A DNA stretch of 64,000 nt from Branchiostoma floridae. Its lineage: Eukaryota; Chordata; Leptocardii; Amphioxiformes; Branchiostomatidae. This document shows, piece after piece, positions 39,101-48,456 of the stretch. Below the pieces are notes generated by a model. The model made no database searches and had not been told where the DNA came from. It saw nothing but the letters and a program-made list of their open reading frames with translations. Both the position numbers and the translations under genes were made by a program. The stretch covers positions 19,899,893 to 19,963,892 of the forward strand of contig NC_049985.1 of NCBI RefSeq assembly GCF_000003815.2. Direction: 5' to 3'. Numbering within the stretch: position 1 is the stretch's first letter; each line of letters begins with the position of its first letter.

Positions 39101-42100
39101 ACCTGACTACTTACCTTGTTTTTGTGTTATATAAGTTCACCACAGACTTTTTGCAATTTTTTTCTTTCTTTTTTTTTGTCTGACCGCCCCAATATTTTTC
39201 TGAAAAAATCCGAGTACCAAGAAATTAAATTGGTGTGGCCTGACTTGCAAAACCCACCTTGAATCTACAGAAGTGGTTCTCTGACGTGAAATTACACCAG
39301 GCGTGCCGTCCCGTGCGTTCAGCCTCCAATTGAAAAATAAAATAAACTAGCGTGTGCACTTATAACTTGCAAAACCCACCTTGAATCTACAGAAGTGGTT
39401 CTCTGATGTGAAATTACACCGGGGGTGCCATCCCGTGTGTTCAGCCTCCAGTTGAAAAATAAAATAAACTAACGTGTGCTCCTATAACTTACAAAACACA
39501 CCTTGAATCTACAGAAGTGGTTCTCTGACGTGAATTCCACCGGGGGGGCCGTCCCGTTGAAGTAGCCCTTCCCCGTCCCCCAGAATGCCTGCAGCTGGTT
39601 CCATCTGGCCAGGACCGCATCGCGCTCATCGTTGAAGACTGTCGGCATGGACAGGGCGGTCGCTGTGTTCAGCAGGACGTTATTCTGTGTGCTGGTCGGC
39701 TGGGCGAAGATACCCGCTGGAAAATAAAAGGGATAGTCCCATACTAGTATATGTACATTCAACACTACATGTACATACAATGTACCTTTATACAAGTCAA
39801 TTGTTTACTCTTTTAACCCTAGGAACGATGCCTCCTGGAATTAACAGACATTTCTTTAAAATTTAACCATTTCTTTAAGCAAACGCTAGAAAAAACGTAT
39901 GAAAAATTACCAAATTGATGCATTAACTGTGTCCATGCTACTTATGTGTGAAAGATCACAAGCAGGTAAGTTTTTTTATTGAGCTAAGAACATGCCAGAA
40001 GGGGTGACTGTCTAGCCTGGGTACCAATACTACCGGGGCTCCGCGAGTTTAAGGAGCCCCGGTAGAATACGGATGGTACTCAGGCTAGTGACTGTCCAAC
40101 AGAGTAGATAAAAAATCAACATGATAATATTTTTCATTTTTTGTCACAAAACAACAGAGATGGCTCATACATTCGTTAGAATTTAAACAGTGTAGGGGCC
40201 CAAATCACAGCATAGGCCAGGGGATGCAAATCACAGCAAATAATTTTCCAAACTTTTTTATAATGGGTGTATTGTTTCCCAATTCTGAATTTGTCAGTTA
40301 TAAAGATCCCAATTGCAACTGGTAGGATGTTTGGCCGAATTGTGGTGTTGGGCGTGGTGTAACTGGTAGAGCGTTCGTTTTGGAATCTAGAGGTCCTGAG
40401 TTTGATCCTCGCTGTACCCCCTTGGGAAAGGCACTTCACATGACCTTCCTCACTTCACCCAGGTGTAAAAATGGGTACCTGACTTTGGTCAGGGAGGTAT
40501 AAGACTACCTTTACCTTCTGTCTGTACTGTGTATGTGGCACTGTATATATAAGTTACTAACTTGAGTGTAGAGCCGCATTGTCCTCGTCTGTCCAAAAGC
40601 AAAAACTGGAAGAACTCACGTTTCTGTTGTTGTTGAGCACCAAATCCACCAAAGGTCGTGGCCCCAAGACCCCCTAGGGCTGGCTGCTGGGTGCCAAACG
40701 CTGGAGAACAACACGTCTAATCGTTAAAATAAGACAATCAGAGATTACAGACGCTTAATCTCTAACCAGATCCACGGTGCATAATGTATGTTATCAAACT
40801 TCCGGTGCCCGTTTGACTACCTTAGCCGGCTACACTCCTTGGCCAGCTTTGATACTATCTTATGGCACCGTTGGATCTGCTTGGAGATTAGCAGACGCTA
40901 CCTATTGCTGCATTGTGACCCTGCCAATGTCACAGACCAAAACACCATTGCTAACGATGTACTGCAATAAGAAGACTGCGCTGGGTACATTACACATGTA
41001 TACATGCACACACACACACACTGACAGAAACACAGTGAAATACACACACTCACACACACAAACACACATTCGGTGGCATCAACTGGCCAAGATGATTAAT
41101 CAATGCTTGCAGAGATGAAAAAAAAAGGCCATGGCGTCAATTCCTGAAACTAGAGGTTAGACACTGCGTCCTTGGAAAAGGCACTTTACTCTTTTCTTAT
41201 TATCATATAGCCAGGCCCCGCGGACCAATCAGAAGTCCCTGTTCCACGTTGGTTATGACGCCGTAACACAAAGATTCAGGTCAGGCAGGTGTGTATCGCT
41301 CCTCTGATTGGTCAGAATGAATCGACATCGACACCAGTGTCGATGCAAATCGACACCGGTGCCGGTGTCGACTCGTTTTGACTGTGTCGACAATGTTTTG
41401 AATATTTTCTGTGGAAATTTTTGGTTTCAAAATGCACTGTGTAATCTCCTTACATATGCATGTACCAAAGAACAAATGTGAATTTTCAGAAATTCGACAA
41501 AGGAATTCACACGTATAGTACCAAGGGATCTATGCGTTATACAGGAGTTTGCAAGTTTGGGTAGGCTATATGATAATAATGTTAATGACCCGCCTGTTCC
41601 TCGGTGTACATGGTGTCATAACGCCTGGTCCTTTGCTATAACCACCTCATAAAACCACTTTGTTCGCTTCGCTCACATCGGTGGTTTTATTCGGTGGTTA
41701 TAGCAAAGGACCAGGCGTTATGACACCATATACACCTCGGGGCGGGTCATTAACCCTTAATTCTACCCTGGTGTAAAAATGGGTATCGATTGCAGAGGTC
41801 AAGGCATTGAAAGGAGAGGAATGGTCTTTGCTTTCCAATATACCAAGTTCTATGCCTCACTAAATTTATGTACCTAAATACCTTTAACTTTACACACACA
41901 CACCTATACACACCTACAGATACACAAACATGTTCCCACAGACAACACTTCCTTGGACAGTAGAAGTCACAAGTTGTTCAGTAAAGAATGCCTACCTCCA
42001 CCTCCAAATAAAGAAGTTGTTGTTGTGGTTGGAGCAGTGGCACCTAGCCCTAAAAGTAAAGCAGAGATTTCTTATGTCAGTAAATGGTTTATTAGGTTAG

Positions 42101-45100
42101 AGAATCAGTGAATAGCATGGTTCATAACCAAGACATAAACCAGTGTTCGACATACCCACTTGCACACTTGCATTTACACCACATTGTTGTTAGCACAACT
42201 TACTTTTAAAGCCAGGTTGCACACTGCAAAACCTGAAATTTTGCAGTTGGAGCATCGCTTTTCTCCCACCTACGCACATAAACTTTTGTATTCATTTTTT
42301 GATGAGATAAAACATATAAGGTTCATGTAACTTGCAGAAGAGATAATGGATAAGTAGCTGATTTGAAAAAAGTTACAAGTAGGAAGTGGGGCAACCTGAA
42401 ATAATGATGGCGCAACCTGGCTTTTAACTAAGGTTGCCACCTATGCAACCTGGCTGAATTTTGAGCACTGTAAAGGTCACATAAAGGAGCATATCTTATG
42501 CTTGATTCATACTTTTGTGTTGATGTCATGCTCTTATCATCATCAACAGGCTTTTAAGTAGGATTTTATCATAGGGTGTCCAAATTTCTTGCCATTCGGC
42601 GAGCGCTGCAGGTGCGAGTATTGTAGGGGGTCTGGGGACATCCTCACTGTAATGTATAACTCTCTGAAACACCATTTCCCACATCCTGAACAGTGCAAAG
42701 TTTGGGGAATGAAGCAAATTTACTGTCAGACAGACCACATATGACTTGTAGCATCCCTGGTCAATCAGAATTTCATGCTTGTCAGAGGATGTGCTCCACA
42801 GTGCAAGGCCCGTACAATTTGAGTTATTTTGTACAATGTACGCCTGTACGCCTGCCTGGCTAATAAAAAGCCTGATCATCAACATCTAACGCTGTGGCAT
42901 ATCCTTTCATAAGCTGATTACAAGACAGGGATGTACCAGTCCCCCATCTACATGAACATGTACATATAGGATATTACAAGAAGCTTAATCTTAGTTACTT
43001 TTAAACTATCATTAATGTTCTATAACTAGTATAACTTAAACTATAAGCATCTGACTTGCTTCATAGGTTTGTCAGATGGGCGAGATTTTTATATACTTAC
43101 TTTTTACAATCATGGAATCAAGCATTGGTCAACACAATAGGACAAGTGAATTGAATACCCTTTACATGTAAAATGTACCATGTTATTGTTAAACTTAAAA
43201 CTTATATTGAAATACTGTAAATGCAGAAACTTTCGCGGTGGTTAAATGTTCGCGTTTTTTGCAGTGGCCACTTCACTGCAAACTTAAAACCACTGCGAAC
43301 ATTTTTCCGTGGCAGTAAGAGACTACAGTACAGTGCATGGTGCAACCGCGAACTTAAAACCACCAAGAAAAGTCCTTTTTCCTGCTACGGCAAAATTAAA
43401 TCCCCGCGAACTTAAATGCATTTACAGTACTGTATCCTACCTGCACCAAAGGCAGGAGCAGAGGTTGTCGCCGTCCCGAATCCAAAAGTTGGCGCTGAAG
43501 TGGTCGTCTGTCCGAACCCACCGAACGTGAAACCTGGATAGGAACACTAGACAATAAGAGATGGCAGACTTCACTCCCTAACCCACCCCTAGGCTTAGCA
43601 TTCTTAAAGTCCTATGGGCAAAAATAGCAGTCATGGGGATGTCTGTAAATGCTGCATTTCTGTGTATATTGGAAATTATACTTTATAGACTGACACAGCT
43701 GCAAAGACACACACACAATTACATACATCACACACATGCATGTGTGTACATCTAGAATACAACACGGTGTATTCTGTATCAACCGAGGTACCAGCCGGAA
43801 AGCGGGTCGGATCGCCCGAAGGCTGGAGGATGATCCGACCCATGGGAGGGCTGGGACCGAGGGTGATGCGCAATACACCGTGTTGTATTTCATTTAAGTC
43901 ATACCCGCCTGAGAAAACCCTTTTTGATGCGAAATGCGCCAGAAGTTGAACAAATTTGGTGCCCTCGAACAAAAAGTGTTGCAACGGTAATGTTCCAACA
44001 TCCGAATCAGATATTCGAACTTTCGATGGCGCTGCACCTGGCCCGCTTGAAACACTTCAATTTCTTCGATTGGAGCCCGTGTAATACGCCGTTCGAACCT
44101 GTGCAATGCGGAAGTTATGGCCCAGTCCGGAACACCCGTATCGAACATTTTCGCATCACAGGTATGACATAAATATATAATTACAGACACCAACACACAC
44201 TTACATAAACACTCAAATACAAACGTGCGCACACTCACATACGCAAATGTACACACACGTACACATACTAGTAACGTTACAGGCACTGGCGCGCGCGCGC
44301 ACACATGCGAGCACACAAACCATTGGAGCCCTTATAAGTATATCTATATGGCAAGCTAGATGAGGTTTCTGGGTGTTCTAGTCCGTGATGATAATAGTGT
44401 CATTTGATTTTGAATTCTCGGTGACATGTGTACTAGTATGCATGCACATTTCCCAAACTTCAGCAACGGGAGATACTGAAAGACGGAATACCAAGTAATA
44501 CCAAGTAATACCACGTAATACCAGGTTAAACATCACGGAACTCAAACATTTTGTGTGCATATGTGTTCCCCACATATATAAACCAAACATTTTGTGGTTT
44601 ATGGGCTTTAAAATTATATTTTTGCCTATAAGAATTCCGCTAACAAAACGCCGCTCGCCGCTGCCCCGCGCGGCATGATAGCGCTGGCGGGCCGGGTCAA
44701 TCAACAACACGGTTCTTCTTCTTCCGGTAATGTGCAACTGCCGATGAGTCGGCAATGATTGACTAGTGTTTCAAACACCTTATACACGTAGTTGGAACAT
44801 TCAACAACATAATTGTACCAGTGTTGTCGTCGTGTTGCATGTTGTAACTTGTAACGTTAAACCGCTGGAGATTTTGCGGCACAAGCGTGTCACTACCCTG
44901 GGACCGACCTGATAGAAATTAGAATCAAAAGCAACTAATGGGCCCGGACAAATTTTAACGTGACGAAATGACTAAAATACAACTGTTTGAAACACTGCAA
45001 AGATAAACCAGGGCATGATGTTGCAAATAATTGAAAAATGACAAACATCAGAGGCGGCGGCACCAAATTTCGTTTGGGGGGGCGAACTTTTACTGACAGA

Positions 45101-46009
45101 ATTGTACGGCACATGTAGCGCCGAAGGCGCTACCAGTCGCGCCGGAGGCGCGACCATCCTAGGGGGGTCCGGGGGCATGCTCCCCCGGGAAAATTTGAAA
45201 TCTTGACCCTCTAAAACGCCATTTCCTACGTTTTGACGCGCCTATTTTGCTGCCAGACTAAGCTAAATTTGATGACAATTCTGTTAGAAAGACACATGGT
45301 TTTAGCGAGGGCGATGCCCCCAAAATATATTCACGATTCCGAGTGTCGAAGGTGCAAGCTGTCGCAAGGTTGGTCTGGGAAAATTTCAAAATCTGTACCC
45401 TCTGAAGCGCCATTTTCTGTATTTTGGGGGACAAATTTTGCTGAGGGACTATGCTAAATCTAATGTCATTTTTGTGAATGAAAGAGATGTTTGAGGGCAA
45501 TGACCCACGCCTCAACAAAAAATTACATTAACGTCAGATTAACGTGTCGCGGCTCGCCGTGTTGTTGATGTGACCCGGCCCGCCAGCGCTATCAAATATC
45601 ATGCCGCGCCGGGCAGCGGCAGTTTGCCACCGGAATTCTTTGGCAAAAATATTATTTTTAAGCCCATAAACTACAAAAATATTTGGTTTATATATGTGGG
45701 GAACACATATGTACACATAATATATGAGTTCCTTGATGTTTAACCTGGTATTACGTGGTATTACTTGGTATTACTTGGTATTCCGTCTTTCAGTACTACC
45801 GTTCAGCAACAGGTCGCCCCCCTCCCCACCAAGATACGGGCTCTTTCTGAACTCTAAATACAAAGGCTCTTCAACCAGATATCACCATAATTTATGAACA
45901 ACATCAACACTTCACCTGTGGACGGTGCCGAGGTTGTGGTGGTCCCGAAGCCGCCGAAAAGTGGTGCAACGCTCGCCGTGGTCTTGGCGCCACCGAAATT
46001 GAAAGCCAT
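27196..46009 (-). CDS. NUP54: Nucleoporin Nup54, complete, 13 exons, 508 aa
   Basis: Exons in transcript order: 46009-45916, 43533-43441, 42049-41996, 40700-40620, 39716-39502, 38162-37975, 37289-37093, 36475-36421, 34879-34786, 33731-33624, 33495-33376, 29731-29624 and 27315-27196. They sum to 1527 nt and every phase closes; 508 aa is close to the usual ~507 of vertebrate Nup54. Residues 1 to about 108 form the FG domain (MAFNFGGAK, LFGGFG, FTFGGFG, SLFGG, TFGGFGAQQQQ). About 115-325 is the alpha/beta region (ARWNQLQAFWGTGKGYFNG, VGYSCIPSARDEDGLV, RSEVIIYIIERNPNG). About 326-508 is the helical/coiled-coil part (LIPVPMIGFGELHRRLK, SGYAIQADEEQLRVQLEAIQ, GRLNELMSQIRMQ, HLKQQQEGLTHLIGIIKDD). Nup54 joins Nup62 and Nup58 in the central channel of the nuclear pore. 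Introns are crowded with MITEs and exon-derived repeats. Confidence 0.96.
27318..27900. repeat. Tandem repeat (~62 bp) beside the last Nup54 exon
   Basis: About nine copies of a unit read on + as GTGAAAATTCAG, TGTCTGATGAGGTACAAGTTGG, then TAGTAAGAATAAG, some with an inserted GACACAG. The first copy overlaps the pyrimidine tract of the final Nup54 exon, so the array appears to have grown from that splice-acceptor region. Confidence 0.85.
27901..28600. other. Nup54 intron 12 sequence, no feature recognised
   Basis: No repeat family or exon is identified with support. A short AAATC microsatellite lies near 28470. Confidence 0.3.
28600..28680 (+). mobile_element. LINE 3'-end fragment
   Basis: Holds GTTGCGCAATAAAGTT. 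The same 3' terminus is read on the minus strand at 61516-61545, where it belongs to a LINE with a CxxC...H...C C-terminal domain. Confidence 0.5.
28681..29199. mobile_element. Mariner/Tc1-type MITE or relic
   Basis: Terminal inverted repeats: GGGGTGATCAAGAAATTCTC then GGCCTCACCCAGAAA at left, mirrored by TTCTGGGTGAGGCC then GAGAACTTATTGATCACCC at right. Ends of the GGGGTGATCAA type are usual in mariner-like elements. About 0.5 kb, with no transposase DDE motif recognised. Confidence 0.65.
29766..30290. mobile_element. TTAA-flanked MITE (piggyBac-type)
   Basis: Ends AGGGGCCCAGGGCGATT and (complement of right end) AGGGGCCCAGAGCGATT, each directly flanked by TTAA (29762-29765 and 30291-30294). 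A TTAA target duplication is characteristic of piggyBac. No ORF; it lies in a Nup54 intron 35 bp from exon 12. Confidence 0.75.
30729..31031 (+). mobile_element. LINE C-terminal fragment with CxxC-H-C domain
   Basis: Reads LPVHERFCTYCSMNAVENE, then THFISQCTHYETERNTLF and a Leu-rich tail to a stop. ERFC..C...ENETHF...C..Y...R is the common C-terminal zinc-knuckle region of several non-LTR retrotransposons. The copy is truncated at its 5' end and lies antisense in Nup54 intron 11. Confidence 0.75.
31100..32825. mobile_element. Harbinger-like non-autonomous element, 1.7 kb
   Basis: Terminal repeats GGGACCTACGATATTTAT (left) and GGGACTGTACGATATTTAT (right, complement), followed by G-runs and repeated CATGGCCCTCCCCC boxes. 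Both sides are flanked by TTA (31097-31099, 32826-32828), the 3-bp TSD typical of PIF/Harbinger. Inner sequence has a second inverted pair around GGCGCGACATGG-type GC-rich tracts. No transposase ORF is recognised. Confidence 0.7.
32995..33232 (+). mobile_element. 5'-truncated LINE 3' end, same family as at 1780-2155
   Basis: Open frame WNLLSPSTVGESSLCSFK then EHLQIDVQKLGVTGRLV and a stop. The 3' UTR CAGCTGCTGCCGC...CGGTTATACCGGCTATATAG matches the first copy almost base for base. It lies between Nup54 exons 11 and 12, antisense to the gene. Confidence 0.75.
34116..34468. mobile_element. hAT-like MITE with CAGGGCTCGAAAT ends
   Basis: Ends CAGGGCTCGAAAT and ATTTCGAGCCCTG are perfect inverted repeats. 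TATAGG flanks both sides (34110-34115 and 34469-34474). Inside are several TTGGGTGCACC boxes in both orientations. CAGGG ends resemble hAT elements, although the visible flanking repeat is 6 rather than 8 bp. Confidence 0.75.
34915..35470. mobile_element. Inverted-repeat element with a nested Tigger-like MITE
   Basis: Arms at about 34925-35090 and 35297-35465 are inverted copies (AAGTTCAGATTGCACTGA, GTCTAGTTCATATAG, AAGGAAGGTTG). Between them, 35116-35289 is a separate MITE with ends TAGTAGAAGCC and GGCTTCTACTG, flanked by TA; its body carries CAATTGCAC/GTGCAATTAA pairs as in pogo/Tigger elements. The outer arms start about 36 bp from Nup54 exon 9. Confidence 0.65.
35842..36010. repeat. Tandem duplication of ~95 bp
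   Basis: Two adjacent copies of a segment running from TAGGTACAATTAT through TGCCCTATCTTCCCTGTCAA to ATCTTTAACAAA. Intronic in Nup54. Confidence 0.85.
36020..36160. mobile_element. MITE, AATACAACA family, degraded copy
   Basis: Inverted ends AATACAATATGGCGTATT and AATACTATGTTGTATT around a GGTACCAGCC...GGGTTGGGACCAAGGGTGATG body. The fuller copy is at 43754-43892. Confidence 0.65.
36178..36787. repeat. ~145-bp direct repeats flanking Nup54 exon 8
   Basis: Copies at 36178-36322 and 36660-36787 share TTACTTGAAAAGCAAAAGAGG, GACATTGAAAC, CAGCAATTCCAATGTCCCAA and TGTCTGATTT. Exon 8 (36421-36475) lies between them, so unequal exchange between the copies would delete or double this exon. Confidence 0.8.
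37340..37965. repeat. 20-bp minisatellite with embedded exon-donor copies
   Basis: A CACACATACAAACTACTGTC unit is repeated over 25 times. Interspersed at about 37697-37756 and 37841-37900 are two copies of the last ~55 nt of Nup54 exon 6 plus its donor (on +: CTTACTTGTCTCCAGGC then ACATTAACAC), followed by GTGGGTTTACTAC. Long ORFs in several frames here result from repetition. Confidence 0.9.
38247..38460. mobile_element. MITE with ACTGTAAATGCA ends
   Basis: Ends ACTGTAAATGCATTTAAG and CTGCGTTTACAGT, with many TTCGCGG / CCGCGAA boxes inside that pair with one another. Same family as 43214-43428. It lies in Nup54 intron 5, about 90 bp from exon 6. Confidence 0.75.
39240..39500. repeat. Two tandem partial copies of Nup54 exon 5 end plus donor
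   Basis: A ~122-bp unit (on +: CCACCTTGAATCTACAGAAG, then TGGTTCTCTGA, GTGCC, CCGTG, TTCAGCCTCCA) occurs at about 39255 and 39378, beside the true exon end at 39502. Each copy carries the donor and about 55 nt of exon-like sequence, then AATTGAAAAATAAAATAAACT. Confidence 0.85.
40012..40087. mobile_element. Short hairpin copy of the TAGCCTGGGTACC MITE
   Basis: TAGCCTGGGTACCA, then CTACCGGGGCTCC, a short loop, GGAGCCCCGGTAG, and TGGTACTCAGGCTA. Related by its ends to 8898-9235. Confidence 0.7.
40343..40545 (+). mobile_element. tRNA-derived SINE
   Basis: The tRNA-like head has GTGTAACTGGTAGAGCG (A box) and GAGTTTGATCC (B box). The body is CTTGGGAAAGGCACTTCAC, CACTTCACCCAGGTG, AAAATGGGTACC. It is not a tRNA gene: acceptor-stem pairing is not kept. 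Confidence 0.75.
40988..41070. repeat. CA-rich microsatellite
   Basis: Interrupted CACACA tract in Nup54 intron 3. Confidence 0.8.
41143..41890. mobile_element. SINE split by a hairpin MITE
   Basis: SINE sequence (CTTGGAAAAGGCACTTTAC, about 41165-41190) resumes at 41762 (ACCCTGGTGTAAAAATGGGTA). In between, 41581-41754 is an almost perfect palindrome: GTTAATGACCCGCC, GGTGTCATAACGCCTGG, CTTTGCTATAACCACC and their complements, closing with GGCGGGTCATTAAC. The rest of the insert (41190-41580) is unassigned. Confidence 0.6.
43214..43428. mobile_element. ACTGTAAATGCA MITE next to the Nup54 exon 2 donor
   Basis: Ends ACTGTAAATGCA and TGCATTTACAGT with internal CCGCGAACTTAAA boxes, matching 38247-38460. 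Its boundary is 12 bp from the last base of exon 2 (43441). Confidence 0.8.
43754..43892. mobile_element. MITE, AATACAACA family
   Basis: AATACAACACGGTGTATT at left is mirrored by AATACACCGTGTTGTATT at right; each end is itself palindromic. Body: GAGGTACCAGCC and GGGCTGGGACCGAGGGTGATG. Confidence 0.8.
44282..44310. repeat. GC/CA alternating purine-pyrimidine tract
   Basis: GCGCGCGCGCGCACACATGCG; the kind of sequence that can form Z-DNA. Within a CA-rich stretch 44180-44320. Confidence 0.6.
44468..45801. mobile_element. MULE-like non-autonomous element with 9-bp TSD
   Basis: TTCAGCAAC flanks both ends (44459-44467 and 45802-45810). Terminal inverted repeats of about 245 bp start with a shared TACTGAAAGACGGAATACC, continue through a TAATACCAAG microsatellite, TGTTCCCCACATATATAAACC, and end near GCGCTGGCGGGCCGGGTCA. 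Long TIRs plus a 9-bp TSD are the Mutator/MULE signature. The 840-bp centre has no recognisable transposase. It lies in Nup54 intron 1. Confidence 0.85.
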
Positions 46010-46119
46010 GTACGTCGCCCGGATGACTTCTTAGCTCACATCACAGAAAAAACGTTAAAGTAAAGCCGCGATGCGTTATATCTGCCTAAAAAATGGTTCC
46101 CCGGTCTTGGAAGGGGTCA

Positions 46120-46219
46120 NNNNNNNNNNNNNNNNNNNNNNNNNNNNNNNNNNNNNNNNNNNNNNNNNNNNNNNNNNNNNNNNNNNNNNNNNNNNNNNNN
46201 NNNNNNNNNNNNNNNNNNN
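46120..46219. other. Assembly gap (100 N)
   Basis: Run of N about 110 bp upstream of the Nup54 start codon, so the promoter region is partly unseen. Confidence 1.
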
Positions 46220-46249
46220 TTATTGAGCATAGAATCTTACAAGTCATAC

Positions 46250-46625
46250 TTCCAGTTTGTTTGTTTGTTTGTTTTATTGGGATCTCCATTAGTGATACTA
46301 AATTTAGTATCGCTATTCTTCATGGAGTCCTACAATTCATAACAATAAAAACAACACATAAGTAACCAATCTTGCACAATTAGGAAACAGACGCGGCACT
46401 CCACCCCTGTTCTCTCTATATTACCTTCCTCTAAGGTAACGCTCTACCCTGACTGCCAGGTCATTGAACCCGTAACACTTCAACTTAGCTAGCAGGATAT
46501 CGTGATTAACTATGTCAAAGGCTGCGCTAAAGTCAAGCAGTACAGCTCCAACTACGATTCCTTTATCCATTTCGGTCAGCCACAGGTCAGTCATTTGTAC
46601 TAATGCACTTGTGGTGGAATGAACG
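46250..46625 (-). mobile_element. Internally deleted LINE fragment (RT motif A region)
   Basis: On the minus strand the 5' part reads TTSALVQMTDLWLTEMDKG, AVLLDFSAAFDIVNHDIL, LAKLKCYGF, which is RT motif A with F.AAFD. It then jumps to a 3' UTR and an (AAAC)n tail at 46258-46276. Most of the RT and thumb is missing. It is upstream of Nup54 on the same strand. Confidence 0.75.
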
Positions 46626-47049
46626 CATATTGGCTTTCAGAGATGACATCGTTATGGAAGAGATAGATTTGAAATCGTTTCCTTTTCACTCATCTTGAAA
46701 TAAGCAAGGAAGGGGAAGGCTTTCTTCTAGTTTAACCGTATGGGTGAGGACGAGGACAAAATCACTAAAGAAAAAATCGTAGAAGAATCAGTTTTTCAAG
46801 TAAGGCCATCAAAATAAAAAGAAAAACTTTATTTCCAAAAATAAAGACTTCTCTTGCATTGCATCGCAAATCATCAGCCATAAAGTTCGAAAAAGATTAA
46901 ACGCCTCCCTCAATTCGCCATGTCGCCAAGCGTCTATTGAATGACACAGAACAAATCTTGGATGGTTACCCGTGCATAATGTAATCTTATCAGAAATCAA
47001 TCAACAAATAATGCCTAGGTTATTGGTAATTTACATACAGTAAAGCTTT

Positions 47050-47230
47050 AAGTTTTTTATAACTCTTGTCCTGGACATGCTGTGGTTGTGATTTTTGAGT
47101 GGTGGATAGCCCTTGGGTCAGAGCTTTAGCTTTTAGGAACTGCAGGCGCCGATTTCCTTTCAAACAAGAATAACTCGAGAACGTGTGAACATGCAAATCA
47201 ACAGCTAATACAAAAGTAGTGTTTTGTAAC
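47050..47230 (-). repeat. Dispersed repeat, reverse copy
   Basis: Matches 2530-2750 (GGACATGCTGTGGT, CGCCGATTTCCTTTCAAA, AATAACTCGAGAACGTGT). Confidence 0.65.
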
Positions 47231-47339
47231 GTATGATTAAGCTACCTTCAAGTAGCAGTCATAACTTTCGAGTTGCTGGGACGCTGGACTCGGTCACAAC
47301 GGTCCCTGCCTTTTGCCTATATGTAGACTGCACTGGTGG

Positions 47340-47745
47340 TCTATCACCGCGCTCCCCGGCGTGGCACTGCCCCATCGGGCCGTGGCACTGCCCCATCGGA
47401 CCGTGGCGCTGTCCAATCGGGCCGTGGCACTGCCCCATCGAGCCGTGGCGCTGTCCAATCGGGCCGTGGCACTGCCCCATCGGGCCGTGGCACTGCCCCA
47501 TCGGGCCGTGGCACTGCCCCATCGGACCGTGGCGCTGTCCAATCGGGACGTGGCACTGCCCCATCGAGCCGTGGCACTGCCCCTTCGAGCCGTGGCGCTG
47601 CCCAATTAGGCCGTGGCACTGCCCCATCGAGCCGTGGCGCTGCCCAATCGGCCCGTGGCACTGCCCCTTCGAGTCGTGGCGCTGCCCAATCGGGCCGTGA
47701 CACTGCCCCTTCGAGCCGTGACACTGCCCCTTCGAGCCATCCATC
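47340..47745. repeat. 21-bp GC-rich minisatellite, ~19 copies
   Basis: Unit GGGCCGTGGCACTGCCCCATC, with variants GTGGCGCTGTCCAATC and CCCTTCGAGC. Since 21 is a multiple of three and the unit lacks stops in most frames, ORFs of 98-162 codons stay open in several frames on both strands. No start context, splice site or codon bias supports translation. Confidence 0.95.
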
Positions 47746-47839
47746 ACAACAACAGTGAATCATCCTTACCCACAGCAGAAAAAGAAAGCACATTAAAATC
47801 ATGCGAATACATACTTAAAACTACATATTTGACAAGTTT

Positions 47840-48315
47840 GAAAGTCGTATCATGGAATGCAGTGGATATAGAAACTTAATTAATTATACAAATTAGCTGT
47901 TGATTTGCATAATAAGTATCTTATGATGTAAGTCATCATTTAGGCTATCTACATAATAAACATCATGACGATCCGTCAACACGTTATTGATTTATTTTCG
48001 TCCAAAGATTGAAAGGAAATCGGCGCCTGCAGTTCCAAAAATGTCCAAACTCACAGCACTTACTCTCTGTCCCAAGAGCTTTCTACCACTAAATCGCAAC
48101 CTCAGAATGTCCAGAACACTTAATACAAAAAATTGGCAGTTCCGCTGCAGTACCTTAGCAAGCCGATAGGGGGCCCTTATCGAAGTTGACCTTCGTTTTT
48201 CTGACCCCTATCCACCTGCCAAATGGATCCATTCACAGCTTCTCAAATAATGCTGTTAACACACCGACAGACAGGCAGACGAAAACGCTCAAATATAACC
48301 TCCTCAAACGTGACT
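47840..48315 (+). repeat. Dispersed repeat, forward copy
   Basis: Same family as 60-566 (GTTCCGCTGCAGTACC, GACCTTCGTTTTTCTGACCC, CAGACAGGCAGACG, ATAACCTCC). With 47050-47230 it places inverted copies around the 21-bp minisatellite. Confidence 0.65.
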
Positions 48316-48456
48316 GAGTCCCCCCCTTCATTTCCGCATCCTGAAGATTGTAACCACGTCGAACCGCTGACAGAGGAATAGGATTGTTGTAAAGATGAAT
48401 TGATATGATAGACATAAATAACTATGTTGAATTGCAAAACAAAAACAGCTAATTAC

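Noticed and set aside
40343-40415. tRNA gene
   Set aside because: A- and B-box-like segments are present but acceptor-stem pairing is not kept and a SINE body follows.
46809-47000. Possible GPCR C-terminal exon (WRHGELREAFNLFRTLW)
   Set aside because: Loosely like helix 8, but there is no NPxxY, no splice-site support and no continuity with the exon at 48457.
47259-47802. Repeat proteins of 140-162 aa on both strands
   Set aside because: Open frames follow from the 21-bp period without stops; no other coding evidence.
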